Assembly: GCA_029931535.1 (NCBI GenBank)
Contig: JAQPZY010001688.1
Span: 953,501 to 1,017,500, forward strand
Length of the DNA stretch: 64,000 nucleotides
Source of the DNA: Margaritifera margaritifera
Lineage: Eukaryota; Mollusca; Bivalvia; Unionida; Margaritiferidae
Reading direction: 5' to 3'
A model generated the notes under the pieces. The model had not been told where the DNA came from and made no database searches. It was given only the letters and a program-made list of their open reading frames with translations. The position numbers were made by a program, and so were the translations under genes. Position 1 is the first letter of the stretch; the number at the start of each line of letters is the position of its first letter. Shown here piece after piece: positions 46,191 to 57,195 of this stretch.

Positions 46191-46738
46191 ATGTGTTTGC
46201 ATTGCTACACCTCACTAAAGGGAGGGAGCAGTTCATCTTCGCAGTGCTCCACCTCCCAAATAAGAGGGTGCAACCTGCTGTTGCGGTGCTCTACCTCCCT
46301 AATGGGAGGGCACAACCCGCTGTTGCGGTGCTTTACCTCCCAAATGGGAGGGCACGATCCGTTGTCGCAGTGCTCTACTTCCCTAACGGGAAGGCGCAAC
46401 CTGCTGATGTGGTGCTCTACTTCCCTAACTGGAAGGCACGACCCACTGTGCTCTACTTTCCTAACGAGAAAATACGACCTGCTGTCGCGGTGCTCAACCT
46501 CCCTAACGGAAGGACGCAACCCGCTGTTGCAGTGCTCTATTTCCCTAACTGGATGGAGCGACCAGCTGTCGCAGTGCTCAACCTCCCTAACGGGAGGGCA
46601 CAACCCGCTGTTGCAGTGCTCTACTTCCCTAACGGTAGGGTGCAACCCGCTGTTATGGTACTCTACTTCCCTAACGGGAGGGAGCGACCCGCTGTTGTGA
46701 TGATCCACCTCCCTAACAGGAGGGAGCAACTCGCTATC
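46191..46738 (-). repeat. 42-bp repeat inside DIRS 2 ORF1, about 13 units
   Basis: The unit on the plus strand is GTGCTCTACCTCCCTAACGG followed by GAGGGCACAACCCGCTGTTGCG. On the minus strand it encodes a 14-residue unit around PPVREVEHCNSGLR (frame 46205-46729, 174 codons). Two plus frames of 182 and 195 codons are open too. The minus frame has the polarity of ORF1 and alternates basic and acidic residues. The array may be an expansion inside ORF1 or an insertion. Units differ at several positions, so it is not freshly amplified. Confidence 0.85.
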
Positions 46739-47551
46739 TGAGGCATATACACTGTCTAGATTCCAGGTGCCAGAAGGTCATAAATTGCAAGGTGTGTAAC
46801 CTTTTTTTTGTTTTGTGCACTTGGAGCACTATATCCAGTCTGGGTGAGTGTCATAAGAGCCCTTCTTGTGGCCACACTTCCCCATAGACTGTTCTGACAT
46901 TATTTCTGAAAATAGAAGTAATGACAATATTTAATAAATGTCACAATAAACTCACCTTGTTGTGTCACACTAAACTCACCTGTTTGTATGTAGTGCATAC
47001 CTGTATGCACGAGGTCAATTGGGTACCTGTATGTATGAGGTAAATGATGGATCCCGTACACCACTGTGTATGCATTAAGTACCTGTATGCACAAGGTCTT
47101 TTTCCCCGTCGAGAAATAAAATATTTCACACTGAATTTTATTTAAAGAACATGCAGACACATATGCAATGACCAGGCAATAAGTGGTGCGGACATTAATA
47201 ATATACGTGACAATTTACAGATAATGGTCACTTTTTCTTATGAAGAAAGAGGAAGACGCTGTCCTCTATGTTAGGCAAGGCAAGGCCTGTTGTTATATTT
47301 CAAAACACAGAGACTTACCCGTGCCTCAGTTGTATATCAGTAAATTGGGTGAGTGTTTCCACCCGCAAGGGGTGGAATACACGAGGTAGCCTTGGATACC
47401 CATTAAAGAACGAAGTTCTAAAATTAAAAAGGGGAAAGTTTACAATAAATATATGGAATGGATAGTGCAACACCAAGACTTATTGTGAACTGCAGAATGG
47501 AGACTGCTAATGCGGTAAGTTGCTGCAGGCACAATTTTTTCTCTGGTGCTG
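46739..47551 (-). other. DIRS 2 5' leader
   Basis: No clear frame. It contains tandem-like phrases with CCTGTATGCACGAGGT / CCTGTATGTATGAGGT near 47000-47100 (three degenerate copies), and the segment 47366-47430 shared with the leader of element 1. Confidence 0.55.
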
Positions 47552-47690
47552 TGAAAAAGATGACATATTTAGGCAAGCCTAAATGAGGTACAGACTAGAG
47601 TGCATTCTTACCTTTTCTCCACTCTGGGAGGACGTATTCACATCGAACGGACGGTGATTTTCGGTACGAAAATGGGATAGCTAACATGAA
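47552..47690. repeat. DIRS 2 inverted terminal repeat, high-coordinate (5') copy
   Basis: Inverted copy of 43031-43173. It contains AAAAAGATGACATATTTAGG and GTATTCACATCGAACGGACG. Confidence 0.9.
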
Positions 47691-47719
47691 CGACAGGATA
47701 AGTAATTGCTGCTATTAAA

Positions 47720-49982
47720 CTGTCAATTACAACTACCTTAATTAACCCCAAAAATCGCACCCTCCTCTTTTCAAGACACAATATTTTCAAAATCTGTAAT
47801 AATTTTAGATAGTACAAAAAATATCCAGACACCAAGATTTTTTTTTTAAGTTGTCAAAGAAAAAAATTCAAGTCAAAACGTAAACTAAATAATCTTTACC
47901 TATACTCAAAAACTAGTGAATGAATAGTGAACCCAGTGAACCCTCAGGCCGTGAAACTGCTTTGATTACCCTAATTATCAGGTGGATTAACCAAAGGTGT
48001 TGTCAATAGGCAGCAATAAAAACAGCTGACATGCTCCATAGCTCGTGCTTAAAGCAGATGCCTAAACAAAGCGAACCACAAGCTTGTTAAAGGTAATGAT
48101 AAAGGAAAAACAACCTTTCATCTTGAGACAGTTGGCGGTGTTAATTAATCACTTCGATAACTGTAAAATAAACAATCATCAGCATCACATCGAGCTGACA
48201 TGTCATTACAGGCTTCTTTTATATTGCCCCTGAAGAGCAAACAAAGGGAGAAAAAGCATTCATGCACATCAATTCCTATTCTCACTATAGTGGATTAACT
48301 TAAAAGTGATTAAATATGTATGCAGGTTATTATTTTTGCTTTATCTTTCCAGAAAACTAAACTGGGTTTACATTTATTTCTGATAAAGTGATCAACATCT
48401 CTGACACATGAGTTCACAAGTTCTTGTAGTCTCAGATTTATTCAGTGACATATTTCTTCTTGGTAACCTCATTTACGATGTAGTCAGTTTGGTCTTCCTG
48501 AACCAGTCTAAGTGATTTGGCTCCATAACATATTGAGGGCAATGATTGCCATATTCAGAGTTTTAGTGTCGAGATCACTTCTAGCAATTCTGAAGGAAAA
48601 TATGGATCATCTTTCAGATTTTCTGAGGTAAGATAATTTGAATAGATGTATATTACTTCAGTGATACATTCTGTTGTCAAAGACAATCTTTATGTTATGA
48701 AACAATATCGATGTTAGAACTGGGTCATGTTCATAGACTAAGTTTCCACCCATATTTACCACCAATGGCAGTACATGTACATGATGAAGAGACTGTCAGA
48801 GTTTTACAAATAAAAAGAAAAGCAAACACCAGAAATATAACTGGAATTCTTATTTGTATAAGAACATTAAAATATTATCATGCAAGAATTCTTTATTGGC
48901 AAGCAAGGATATAATGCAACCTGGTTTAACTACCTAGACACTGTACTTGCCCGGCTATTCAATACAAAACTGTGCCAAATAAAGATATTAATTTTCCAGA
49001 CAATATTTTGAAAATCTACAATTTTTATTAGTACAGTAATTATTTCTTAGTGTCCAGATATTTGGGTCAATGATGGTACCATATTTTCTGTACCAGTATG
49101 TCTTCAGACATTGATTTAAAATAATTGCATTTATGCACTGATGTTTTCAGACAAAACTGTTGTTCTACAAGGATAAGAAAAGACAGACAAGACTAATACT
49201 GTTTTTGGCTTACTTATCATCATAAATAGCCTTGACAAGTTACTTGTATGAATTAAAATTTTCGAAAATTGTGAGAACCACATTTCAACATTCATTAGAT
49301 CACTGACACTGATATAATGAATAACATTTGTTTAAAATGGATATAACTCACCTGCAGAGAAAAAAATTTCAATTGTAAAAACATTTGAACAATGGCACCA
49401 TTTATTAAAAGAGAAAACTGTTAAAATAAAAATCTTTCTTTTAACACTTCCATTGTGCAAAATACTACAACCAGAACACAGTCACCTACCAGTCGTGTAA
49501 ATAAGAACTAGTTTAAGTGGATAATTACATATAAAAAAAACAACCAAAAATAGGTCATTATTTTATGTCTTATATATTGTTATGAGTTTATAAGCATTGG
49601 AATGTACATGTAATTTAGATTACTATTTATTAGTCTTATATAAGTTTTGGTGCTGGACCATACAAACTGGGATCAGTATGCAGGTTCTGTTAGTAATATT
49701 TACATGTATGACTGACCTTCTATTATCCTACCAACTACCAAAATACACTACTTCTTTTACTATGTAGAAAATTACAATCGTAATTCATCCTATATTTATT
49801 TTTATTTTGGTTGTACTTAATGACAAACTCTGCAACCAATCTGAGTAACATTGTATATTTATTGAGATTTTCATGGGTGGAAGACGATGGTGAGGGATTA
49901 AAATATGGCACATTATTTTGCTTCATGGGAAAAGTTGTGTTTTTCAAAACGCTTGCATTTTCTTGTGGACTGAAACAAACTA
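47720..49982. other. Non-coding stretch
   Basis: The longest stretch without a recognised repeat or gene. It is AT-rich and unique. Frames of 63-94 codons near 48711 and 49735-50019 carry no motif I recognise. Confidence 0.6.
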
Positions 49983-50199
49983 CCGTATGTACTAGCTTAT
50001 AATTCTTGTCCAAATGCAAACAACATAGACCCTGATCTGCTGTTGCATAATGCGCCAGCAGATCAGGGTCTATGTTGCTTGTTCTACTGATTAGTCCTTA
50101 CAAACTGCATAGACCCAGATCTGTCGGCGCATTATGCGATGGCAGATCTGGGTCTATGCAGTTTGCAGCTGGTATCGGCTTATATGCGAGTATAGACAG
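49983..50199 (-). mobile_element. Double-hairpin MITE, copy 8 (B-A order), well preserved
   Basis: TA-flanked, 217 bases. It begins CCGTATGTACTAGCTTATAA and ends TATATGCGAGTATAGACAG. Hairpin B pairs AACATAGACCCTGATCTGC with GCAGATCAGGGTCTATGTT without mismatch. Hairpin A pairs GCATAGACCCAGATCTG with CAGATCTGGGTCTATGC. Confidence 0.93.
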
Positions 50200-50429
50200 T
50201 ATATGAAACTAGGCAAGTACAGCTGTAATGTTGGTTTTCATTCATTAATGTACATGTAAGGTATTACTTTGCGTGGTGACTTAAGGGATAGTTTCATATT
50301 GTACATGTACATCACAAGGTTTGGTTACTTGGGCTTTGATTTATCATTCGTCTGTTTTCAGACACTGAATGAAATATTTTTTTATTTTCTAGGACAGAAA
50401 AAGTGATTTATTTGTATGCCCTCCTAAAA
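50200..50429. other. Non-coding spacer
   Basis: Nothing was recognised. Confidence 0.5.
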
Positions 50430-50905
50430 CATACAGAAACTACGATATTCATGAAATGAACAAGCCCAACCACAAGAGCTTCCATTAAACGAATGTGCTT
50501 ACAGACTACAGTTCTTCTTTTTCTGCAAGTCTTAGCTAAATTTTGCTAGAAATTAAATACTTTTAACAATGAGCTTAATCTATAAAACTTTAACACTGAC
50601 CTTAATCCTGGGTATGAATGGACATACAAATGGACAGACAAACACACTGATGCCAAAGTGATCGCTATGTCAAATTTGTGATAAGGCAAGCCAAACAATA
50701 ATGGACTCTCATTTTTGAGGAAATGTGGGCCAGAACTTCCATGTTCAAAGTTCTACTGAGAGTTATGCATGACTGGCATTTAGAAATATTCATGAAATGA
50801 CAAGTCCAACCAGAAGCGCTCCTGATATGTTTATAAACAGACAACAGTTCTTTTTTCTCTGAAGTATTAGCTAAATTAGGTAATAAAACATTTATGTTAT
50901 ATGCC
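50430..50905. repeat. ~345-bp direct repeat, diverged, about 1.4 units
   Basis: GATATTCATGAAATGAACAA, AAGAGCTTCC, ACAGTTCTTCTTTTTCTGCA and TTAGCTAAATTTTG at 50440-50555 recur with changes at 50785-50885 (ATATTCATGAAATGACAAGT, CAACAGTTCTTTTTTCTCTG, TTAGCTAAATTAGG). Confidence 0.65.
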
Positions 50906-51284
50906 GGGAACAAACTCAACTATTTGACTCTTACTGATGTGTACAACACAACTAGCTGTTCTATTTCCCTCTGCCTATGGTCTCAGACAATAAACAACTG
51001 ATTGTCCATACATAGCACCTCAGGGCAAACAGTTTGGTCTGTCACCTGATTAACCATGAAATAACTGTTCACTGTCTATTTCCCACTGTAAAACAGTATT
51101 TCTTCCATGAAAGCTCTGATGGCCTGAACCAGGCTTGTAAATCGCTTAAAAAGTGAGGGATGGCTTCATCGATGGGCAAAACTTTCGAAACAGGGGTAGA
51201 ATGGTGGGCAACTTATAATTAGAGAATTAAGGTACTACATCCTATCTTCATTCCAATCTGCATCTATGGTGAATACGACAGTTT
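50906..51284. other. Non-coding stretch
   Basis: Unique sequence. No gene was recognised. Confidence 0.5.
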
Positions 51285-51532
51285 CGTTTTTTTGTGGATT
51301 TAATGCCATTTTTCAGCACATGATATGCTATACATGGCAGCGAGTATATTTGGTGGAGGAAAAACTCGGGAAGACCTTGGGAAGAACCACCAACCCACGG
51401 GAAGCTACTGGCAAGTTTTCTCACATACCCAAGCTGGCCAAGCCCGAGACTCAAACCCACGTGGACACTTGAGATGTCAGTGATATTTAAAGGCAAGTGC
51501 CTTAGACCACTTTGTCACACAGGGCTCCTTGA
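51285..51532 (-). mobile_element. tRNA-Leu-derived SINE, copy 3
   Basis: Read on the minus strand: the head GTGTGACAAAGTGGTCTAAG keeps the A box and GTGGGTTTGAGTCTCGGGCT the B box. The body has GCTTCCCGTGGGTTGGTGGT and CACCAAATATACTCGCTGCC, and the end has GGCATTAAATCC. It lies in the opposite orientation to the other two copies. Confidence 0.85.
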
Positions 51533-51763
51533 CCAACAATACAGACTTGATAGAGAGGTATTTCTCTACACTAGCAAATATAAAAACACAAGTTAACAAC
51601 AACAACAACAACCTGAAAACCAAACAACTGCTATAAAGGTATACAATAATTATGCAGAATGCCGTGTCTTGCCTGCTCTGCTGAAGCATGTTCCAAATAC
51701 CCAGTGAAGTTAATAAAGGCACTACAAGTACCTATCCAACTATAGTAGCCATAGGGCAACCTA
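51533..51763. other. Spacer with (AAC)n at about 51595-51612
   Basis: Nothing else was recognised. Confidence 0.5.
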
Positions 51764-51990
51764 CCGTATATACTTGCATATAGGCTGGGTCCAAATGCAA
51801 ACAACATAGACCCTGATCTGCCATTGCATAATGCGCCAGCAGATCAGGGTCTATGTTGTTTGTTCTACTGGTTAGTCCTTACAAACTGCATAGACCCAGA
51901 TCTGCTAACGCATTATGCGATGGCAAATCTGGATCTATGCAGTTTGCTGTTGGTATTAGCTTATACACGAGTATACACGAGTATACACGG
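51764..51990 (-). mobile_element. Double-hairpin MITE, copy 9 (B-A order)
   Basis: TA-flanked, 227 bases. It begins CCGTATATACTTGCATATAG and ends GAGTATACACGAGTATACAC GG. The terminal CGAGTATACA word is duplicated (about 11 bases), which explains the extra length. Both hairpins are well kept. Confidence 0.9.
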
Positions 51991-52739
51991 TACTTGAAAA
52001 TGTTAAGTGTCCATTTCGATTGTTAGGTTGCCAAGCCCTAATAGCTTGGTCACCTAAGACGATGAGAGCAAATATCCAATGAGTGGCTAATTAATAGTAA
52101 AAGATGACAAAATGTTATGGTTTTAGTCAAGATCAATTAAAGAATAATTACACAAAAAACATAAAGTTATTTTTTAATAGTATATCCAGATCTGTCTGAC
52201 AGAAGTGTCAACAGTCATCATATGTTTCAACCTCAGGCCAGTCATTAAAAGTCACCATTTGGAGTTCTCTAAACCATCTCTCTATATATTACCTGGCCTC
52301 AAATTCATTGCTAAAAGGCCTTAACCTTCATTTTCTTCTGAAGATAGTTAATATTAATAAAGCCTGCATTTGTGGTAGTTTGACAGTAATTTTACTGGTG
52401 ACTAAATTTTCCATATTTGTCTCCATTTCTGCATTTATCGAGATCCTTACTATTAAATGAAGTCGACATCTTTGGTCATGTATTAGACTGGTCACTTTAA
52501 ATAGGATGTAAGCCGAACTAGTCACATGTAAAATGGCAACTTACTGTATGAACTGGCATTCTCACAATCAAAAAGAGACTATGCTGTAAATTAAACTGCA
52601 TCTGCCAAATGTTCTCAGCATAAAATGTGGTATGCACTTGAAATTAGAAAAGCTCATGTCATTTTCATGTTGCTGCATTGTGATTCTTATGGGCCAGAAG
52701 GCAACCAGTTGACCATTTTCACTCACCAATTCTGAATTT
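51991..52739. other. Non-coding stretch
   Basis: Unique AT-rich sequence. No gene was recognised. Confidence 0.55.
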
Positions 52740-52995
52740 TAAGTTGCACATTGTGACCATTTTACTCACAAAAGGAGTGGCGCTGAGGCCTGAAAAATTT
52801 CAATGTGACCTCCTTTTGACAGTGATGAGCTGTACCCTTCACAACTGTGACTGTACATGTAACAGTCACAGAAACTGAGCTAAATTCAGAAACTTAATGC
52901 TGACACCTACACCACTACCACCACCAACAACTATTACAATAACATTAGAAAAGTAATACATGTACCTATGTTTTGCCTATGCATTGTGGGTGAGA
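52740..52995. repeat. IR3 (ERE-like) repeat family fragment
   Basis: Contains CAATGTGACCTCCTTTTG, CAGTCACAGAAACTGAGCTA and CAGAAACTTAATGCTGAC, as in the 33.6-34.9 kb cluster. The full inverted motif has decayed here. Confidence 0.65.
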
Positions 52996-53149
52996 CAATA
53001 AAAACAAGACAACTCCTATAAACGTACATGTATACTGTGAATAGCCCATTATACACCTGCCCTGTGTTTGACTGTCATCTATGCAGGAACTAGAAGGGCA
53101 TAGTTGACTGGAGATTATTGACCAATGGGTCTCCATGTTGTCTTGAACT

Positions 53150-54185
53150 ATAGTTACTGTGCAGAAACCATTATTTTCTTATTAGACTTACCATGACTGT
53201 GACCTCTGACCTCCTTACCCAGACTCTATAGGTTTCTTTATTACTCTAAGTGCAAACCATCCACAAAGTTTGGTCAAGGAACTTACTCAAGAATAAAAGT
53301 TATTCTACAAAACCCATATTACCCAGTGGCAAAATAAGCCCCCCCCCCCCCCCAAAAAAAAAAATATGTGTGTTTCCTATTGCACTGGTTTTAAAATTAG
53401 GGTAGGCAGGTATTTTTTTTTTTTTTTTTTTAAACGTTATATGTAAATCAAATAATATTTCAACCGCTTCAAACTACTAGGCAAAACTGGCTCAATTAGA
53501 TGCACAAATCAATTTTGGCAATGTGATTTTTTTCTTCTCTTTTTTACCATGGGAGAAAAAGTACTAGGGTCGGCAATGAGAAACAGGGACGTTCGGCCAA
53601 CCAGAAACACACATTTTTTTTGGCCTAACCTTGACATTTGACCCAAAAATTATTAGGCCATTTCCATATGTTAAGCGCAAGTCCTCCACAAACTTTGGTC
53701 AAGATACATGATCTAGACCTAAAGTTATTACACAAAAATTGTTTTTCGTCTTTCAGTCACAGTGACTTTGACCTTTGACATTTTAACCCCCAAATTGATA
53801 GGCTTCTTCCGTACCCAAAGTGCAAGTTATCCACAAAGTTTAGCCCAGGTCTGTGATGTAGCAATAATGTTTTTGTGCAAACCTTGACCTCTGACCCCAA
53901 AACTGATAGGTTTATTACATGCCTCATATGAAAGCTATCCACAAAGTCTGGTCCAGGTCTGTGATGTAGAACTAATGTTACTGTGCATAAACCATTTTTC
54001 TTCTTTTGGCCACAGTGACCTTTACCTTTGACCAAAATGGATAGGCTTCTACCTTACCCCAAGGGCAAGCTATCCACAAAGTTTGGCAAAGGTACATGAT
54101 GTAGAACTGAAGTTATCATGCAGAAAAGGAAAAGTTATATAACAGACAGACAAACTGACAGACAATACACTCTGCCAAAAGGTGG
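53150..54185. repeat. Cluster 3 of ~130-150-bp repeats with DR1-like motifs
   Basis: About six units (for example AGTGACTTTGACCTTTGACA at 53760 and AGTGACCTTTACCTTTGACC at 54014). It ends ATAACAGACAGACAAACTGA and CAATACACTCTGCC. It is interrupted at about 53335-53630 by unique sequence starting with C and A runs (53340-53364) and a T run (53413-53431). Confidence 0.75.
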
Positions 54186-54560
54186 GTAATACAAATGCAT
54201 AACTGCATTCTTACAAATACTAAACTATGAAATTGACAAGTACAGCTAGATAAAAATAAATGCATTATTTTCAGCACATGATTTGCTTGCTTATTGGGTG
54301 GAATAAGGTATTTATGTGCATTTAAAATGAAATTTGTGCTTTGCAGCTCCTTGGGTTGACCCAAGCTACCAGCTACACATCAACATGTACAAAGAAGTGT
54401 GATTCAATGAAATGGTTGACTCTAACAATGGGTGTGTCTACATTTCATGCAGTCGACTTTGCAAATTGTACTTAAACAGTATTTGCTGCTGGTTCATTTA
54501 AACAAATGTGTACATGCCTTAAATGTGTGACTTGCATCATATGTAACAAAGTATAGAGAG
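54186..54560. other. Non-coding stretch
   Basis: Unique sequence. No gene was recognised. Confidence 0.5.
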
Positions 54561-55222
54561 CAAGCATCTTAGTACAATGAACCCTCTCTATAAAACCCCT
54601 CAGGATACTGCATCCCATCTTATAATGTGGGTGTGATCATCATCCTATTATCTGAATTTTGTTTTAACATTTCTACCTGAATTTTTTATTTATTTGATTT
54701 TCCTTTTTAGCTAATGAGAACAATTACAATGTGATTTCGCATAATTAAATACCTTATGTTAGTGTTTTTATGAACATACCTCACTATAAGGTTCATTTAC
54801 TTATAATGAAGGTAACTTTCATGGCTCCCATTAACATCATAAAAGTGACGTATAACAGCAATTATTCTTTTATACCTTGAACACTGATTAATGGTGTTGC
54901 AAATATGTTTTCTTTCTTTTTTCAACATAACCTTTAAGATAATATAGTATTCCCTCAATATAACACCCTTCATTATAACAATTTCTGTTATAATGCAGAT
55001 ATGGCCATGAATCCCATTTCATTATTCTGCATACAGTAATGAGGGAGTATTGTCCCGTATACTTCATTATAAAATGGTCTCATTATAAGACCATATACAT
55101 GACTCACATGGACAGCATTATAATGAGGGAGTATCATGTGCTTCATTATAAAGTGGTTCTACTTAAAAGGCAATATACTACATGACTCCTATTGACAGTG
55201 TTATAATGAGGGAGAACTGTAT
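54561..55222. mobile_element. Nested CAGTATTCCCTCA-ended TIR elements
   Basis: A left end AGTATTCCCTCAATATAA (about 54945) and right-end words ATAATGAGGGAGTAT (about 55113) and TTATAATGAGGGAGAACTGT (about 55201) recur several times in inverted orientation. A worn left end is at about 54576-54640 (ACCCTCTCTATAAAACCCC). The pattern fits several short elements of one family inserted near or into each other, flanked by TA. There is no coding capacity. Confidence 0.65.
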
Positions 55223-55319
55223 AATGTCATTTTTAAGACAAACTTTATTGACCCGTGTTTAACCCACATCCAACAGAAAACAGCAGAGACCCAGATCTGT
55301 GGTTGTACAATACAGACCA

Positions 55320-55925
55320 GGCAGTTGTGGTGTGGTGATTGTTCAAAATAATCAAAGAGTGGTTGGAAAAGTCAAACAACCAAGCATTCAATTATGATTA
55401 CCATAAATGATTAAAGTTTTCTCTTTTTTTTTTTTTTAAAACTGTTCAACTTTCGTTTTGAACAAATAAAAAGGTGAATAATAGCTTCCAGCTAATACAG
55501 TATTCCCTCATTATAATGCTGTCCATGGCAGTCATACAGTACACCACTTTAAGGTGAGACTGCCTTATAATAAAGTATATGGGCACATGTAATTTCATAA
55601 CCACCTAAAGAAATGGGATTAATGAGGATACATTATAATAGAAACCGTGTTATAACAAAGGTCCTTGTAGTGAGGGAGTACTTTATAGTCTTTCAATGTT
55701 TAGCACAACCCAAGTGCTAACAACACGGCAGATGTAAATGTGCCACTCAACTGTTTGACTTTATGGAATACAAGCAACTGAACCATTACCCAGTATGTGA
55801 AAATGACAGCATCACTAAAAACAAATTATAGAAAATATCACCAACTATTTAAAACCAATGGTTGATTGGTTATGATGAACCAATTATTTATCTTTCAATT
55901 TCAACCAATTCCTAACACTAACAGG
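55320..55925 (+). repeat. Dispersed repeat family Y, copy 2 (filled site)
   Basis: Matches 20.80-21.13 kb on both sides of the 186-base insertion at 55498-55683. Its right end runs on into GATGAACCAATTATTTATC and ACCAATTCCTAAC, wording also seen at 21.73-21.77 kb. Confidence 0.7.
55498..55683. mobile_element. CAGTATTCCCTCA-ended TIR element, 186 bp, TA target duplication
   Basis: The left end is CAGTATTCCCTCATTATAAT and the right end GTAGTGAGGGAGTACTT; the inverted ends match at 11 of 13 outer bases. It is flanked by TA on each side. The corresponding position in family Y copy 1 (about 20.97 kb) is uninterrupted, which directly shows the insertion limits. Confidence 0.8.
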
Positions 55926-56049
55926 CAGGGCCTATGCTGTTTTCTATAAATAATGTTCTGAATAGATGGCATTGACCCAGATATATCTACACATTGTGTG
56001 ATAGCAGATATAGGTCTCAACTGACAGATATGGGTCTGAACTATAGTTA
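55926..56049. repeat. Diverged fragment related to the double-hairpin MITE
   Basis: GGCATTGACCCAGATATATC and GTGATAGCAGATATAGGTCT keep the spacing of hairpin A in decayed form. The ends are missing. A similar remnant is at about 55275-55330 (GAGACCCAGATCTG). Confidence 0.45.
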
Positions 56050-56512
56050 CTCAAGGGGTGTTGTACATGTGTACATATGGTAATATGTCATTCAGAGGTG
56101 TGTTGTACATGTGTACATATGGTAATACGTCATTCAGAGGTGTTGTACATGTGTACATATGGTAATATGTCATTCAGAGGTGTGTTGTACATATGTACAT
56201 ATGGTAATATGGCATTCAAAGGTGGGTTGTACATGTGTACATATGCTAATATGGCATTCAAAGGTGGGTTGTACATGTGTACTTATGGTAATATGGCATT
56301 CAAAGGTGGGTTGTACATGTGTACTTATGGTAATATGGCATTCAAAGGTGGGTTGTACATGTGTACATATGGTAATATGGCATTCAAAGGTGGGTTGTAC
56401 ATGTGTACATATGGTAATATGGCATTCAAAGGTGGGTTGTACATGTGTACATGCGGTAATATGGCATTCAAAGGTGGGTTGTACATGTGTACATATGGTA
56501 ATACAGCATTCC
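56050..56512. repeat. 42-bp tandem repeat, about 11 copies
   Basis: The unit begins GGTGGGTTGTACATGTGTAC and ends ATATGGTAATATGGCATTCAAA. Each unit contains the near-palindrome GTACATGTGTAC. The first three units differ from the rest (GTCATTCAGAGGTGTG), so the array grew from its right part. The period is 14 codons, and frames of 127-166 codons are open on both strands, which argues against coding. Confidence 0.95.
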
Positions 56513-57195
56513 ACAATATACATCCAAGTATTGTTCTTCTGATAATACACAAACATCATGTTATCAAAGACACATAAACCTGACCATTAGATAATTAATA
56601 TATTCAATATTGCCATAACTGACTTCAAAATTGTTCCTACACATCTTTTTTTTTTTTAACCTAGGTCTACGCAAGCTGGTCTGTGAGAACCAAAGGTTGA
56701 TCTTGCTGTTATGGATTTTCAATTCTTGGAATAATTTTTCAATAAAGAATGAAAAAATCATACGAGCACTGTGAGGGGCCTCAAATCTATGACCATCTGA
56801 TTCTGAGATGTTCCTTCTGGACCAACCATTTAACCTTCAGCTAGAGTTATATCACACACACACACACACACATTTACAATCAAATCTGCTTTAGTGAGCA
56901 CCTGCATATTGAGACTAGCAACTCATACAAAGCGCATACAGCTGGTCCCTTGAGTGCTCTTTATATATGCATGTTTGATAAAGCATAAACAGATACCAAA
57001 TTTTCCTATTCAAAACATTCATTGAATGTATTTAGATAGAATCTGAATATTTGTCAATGTTAATAAAGCTATCATATCCATCTTTTTTCCTTTGTCTATT
57101 TTGGTTTTTAATGACATCCCAACCCCCAAACCAAACATACTGAAAACACTGAACTCAGTCATGTAAATACAAATACACCTGTAAATAACCTTCTT
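56513..57195. other. Non-coding stretch with (CA)n at about 56854-56872
   Basis: AT-rich unique sequence. No gene was recognised. Confidence 0.55.

Larger units (their letters stand above)
42963..47719 (-). mobile_element. DIRS-type tyrosine-recombinase retrotransposon 2, defective
   Basis: 4.76 kb on the minus strand, same family and orientation as element 1. It keeps a full-length ORF1 region (44883-47340) with a 42-bp repeat expansion, the RT N-terminal half (44004-44882) and the recombinase C-terminal half (43470-43999). Between 43999 and about 44030 it lacks about 1 kb that element 1 has (end of RT, RNase H, start of recombinase). Its terminal repeats (43031-43173 and 47552-47690) are better matched than those of element 1, suggesting a younger insertion. 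Frameshifts in pol and the deletion prevent function. Confidence 0.9.

Noticed and set aside
38012..47719. Host gene on the minus strand with many exons
   Set aside because: The open frames line up with DIRS pol and recombinase motifs, are separated by stops and frameshifts rather than splice sites, and sit between matching inverted terminal repeats.
38012..47719. Retroviral or LTR (Gypsy-type) element
   Set aside because: Termini are inverted rather than direct repeats, there is an internal complementary region, and the recombinase is of tyrosine type; no DDE integrase or protease motif was seen.
56077..56577. Frames of 166, 127 and 129 codons with CTYGNMAFKGG-type repeats
   Set aside because: Read-through of the 42-bp minisatellite on both strands; no start, signal or non-repeat domain supports a gene.
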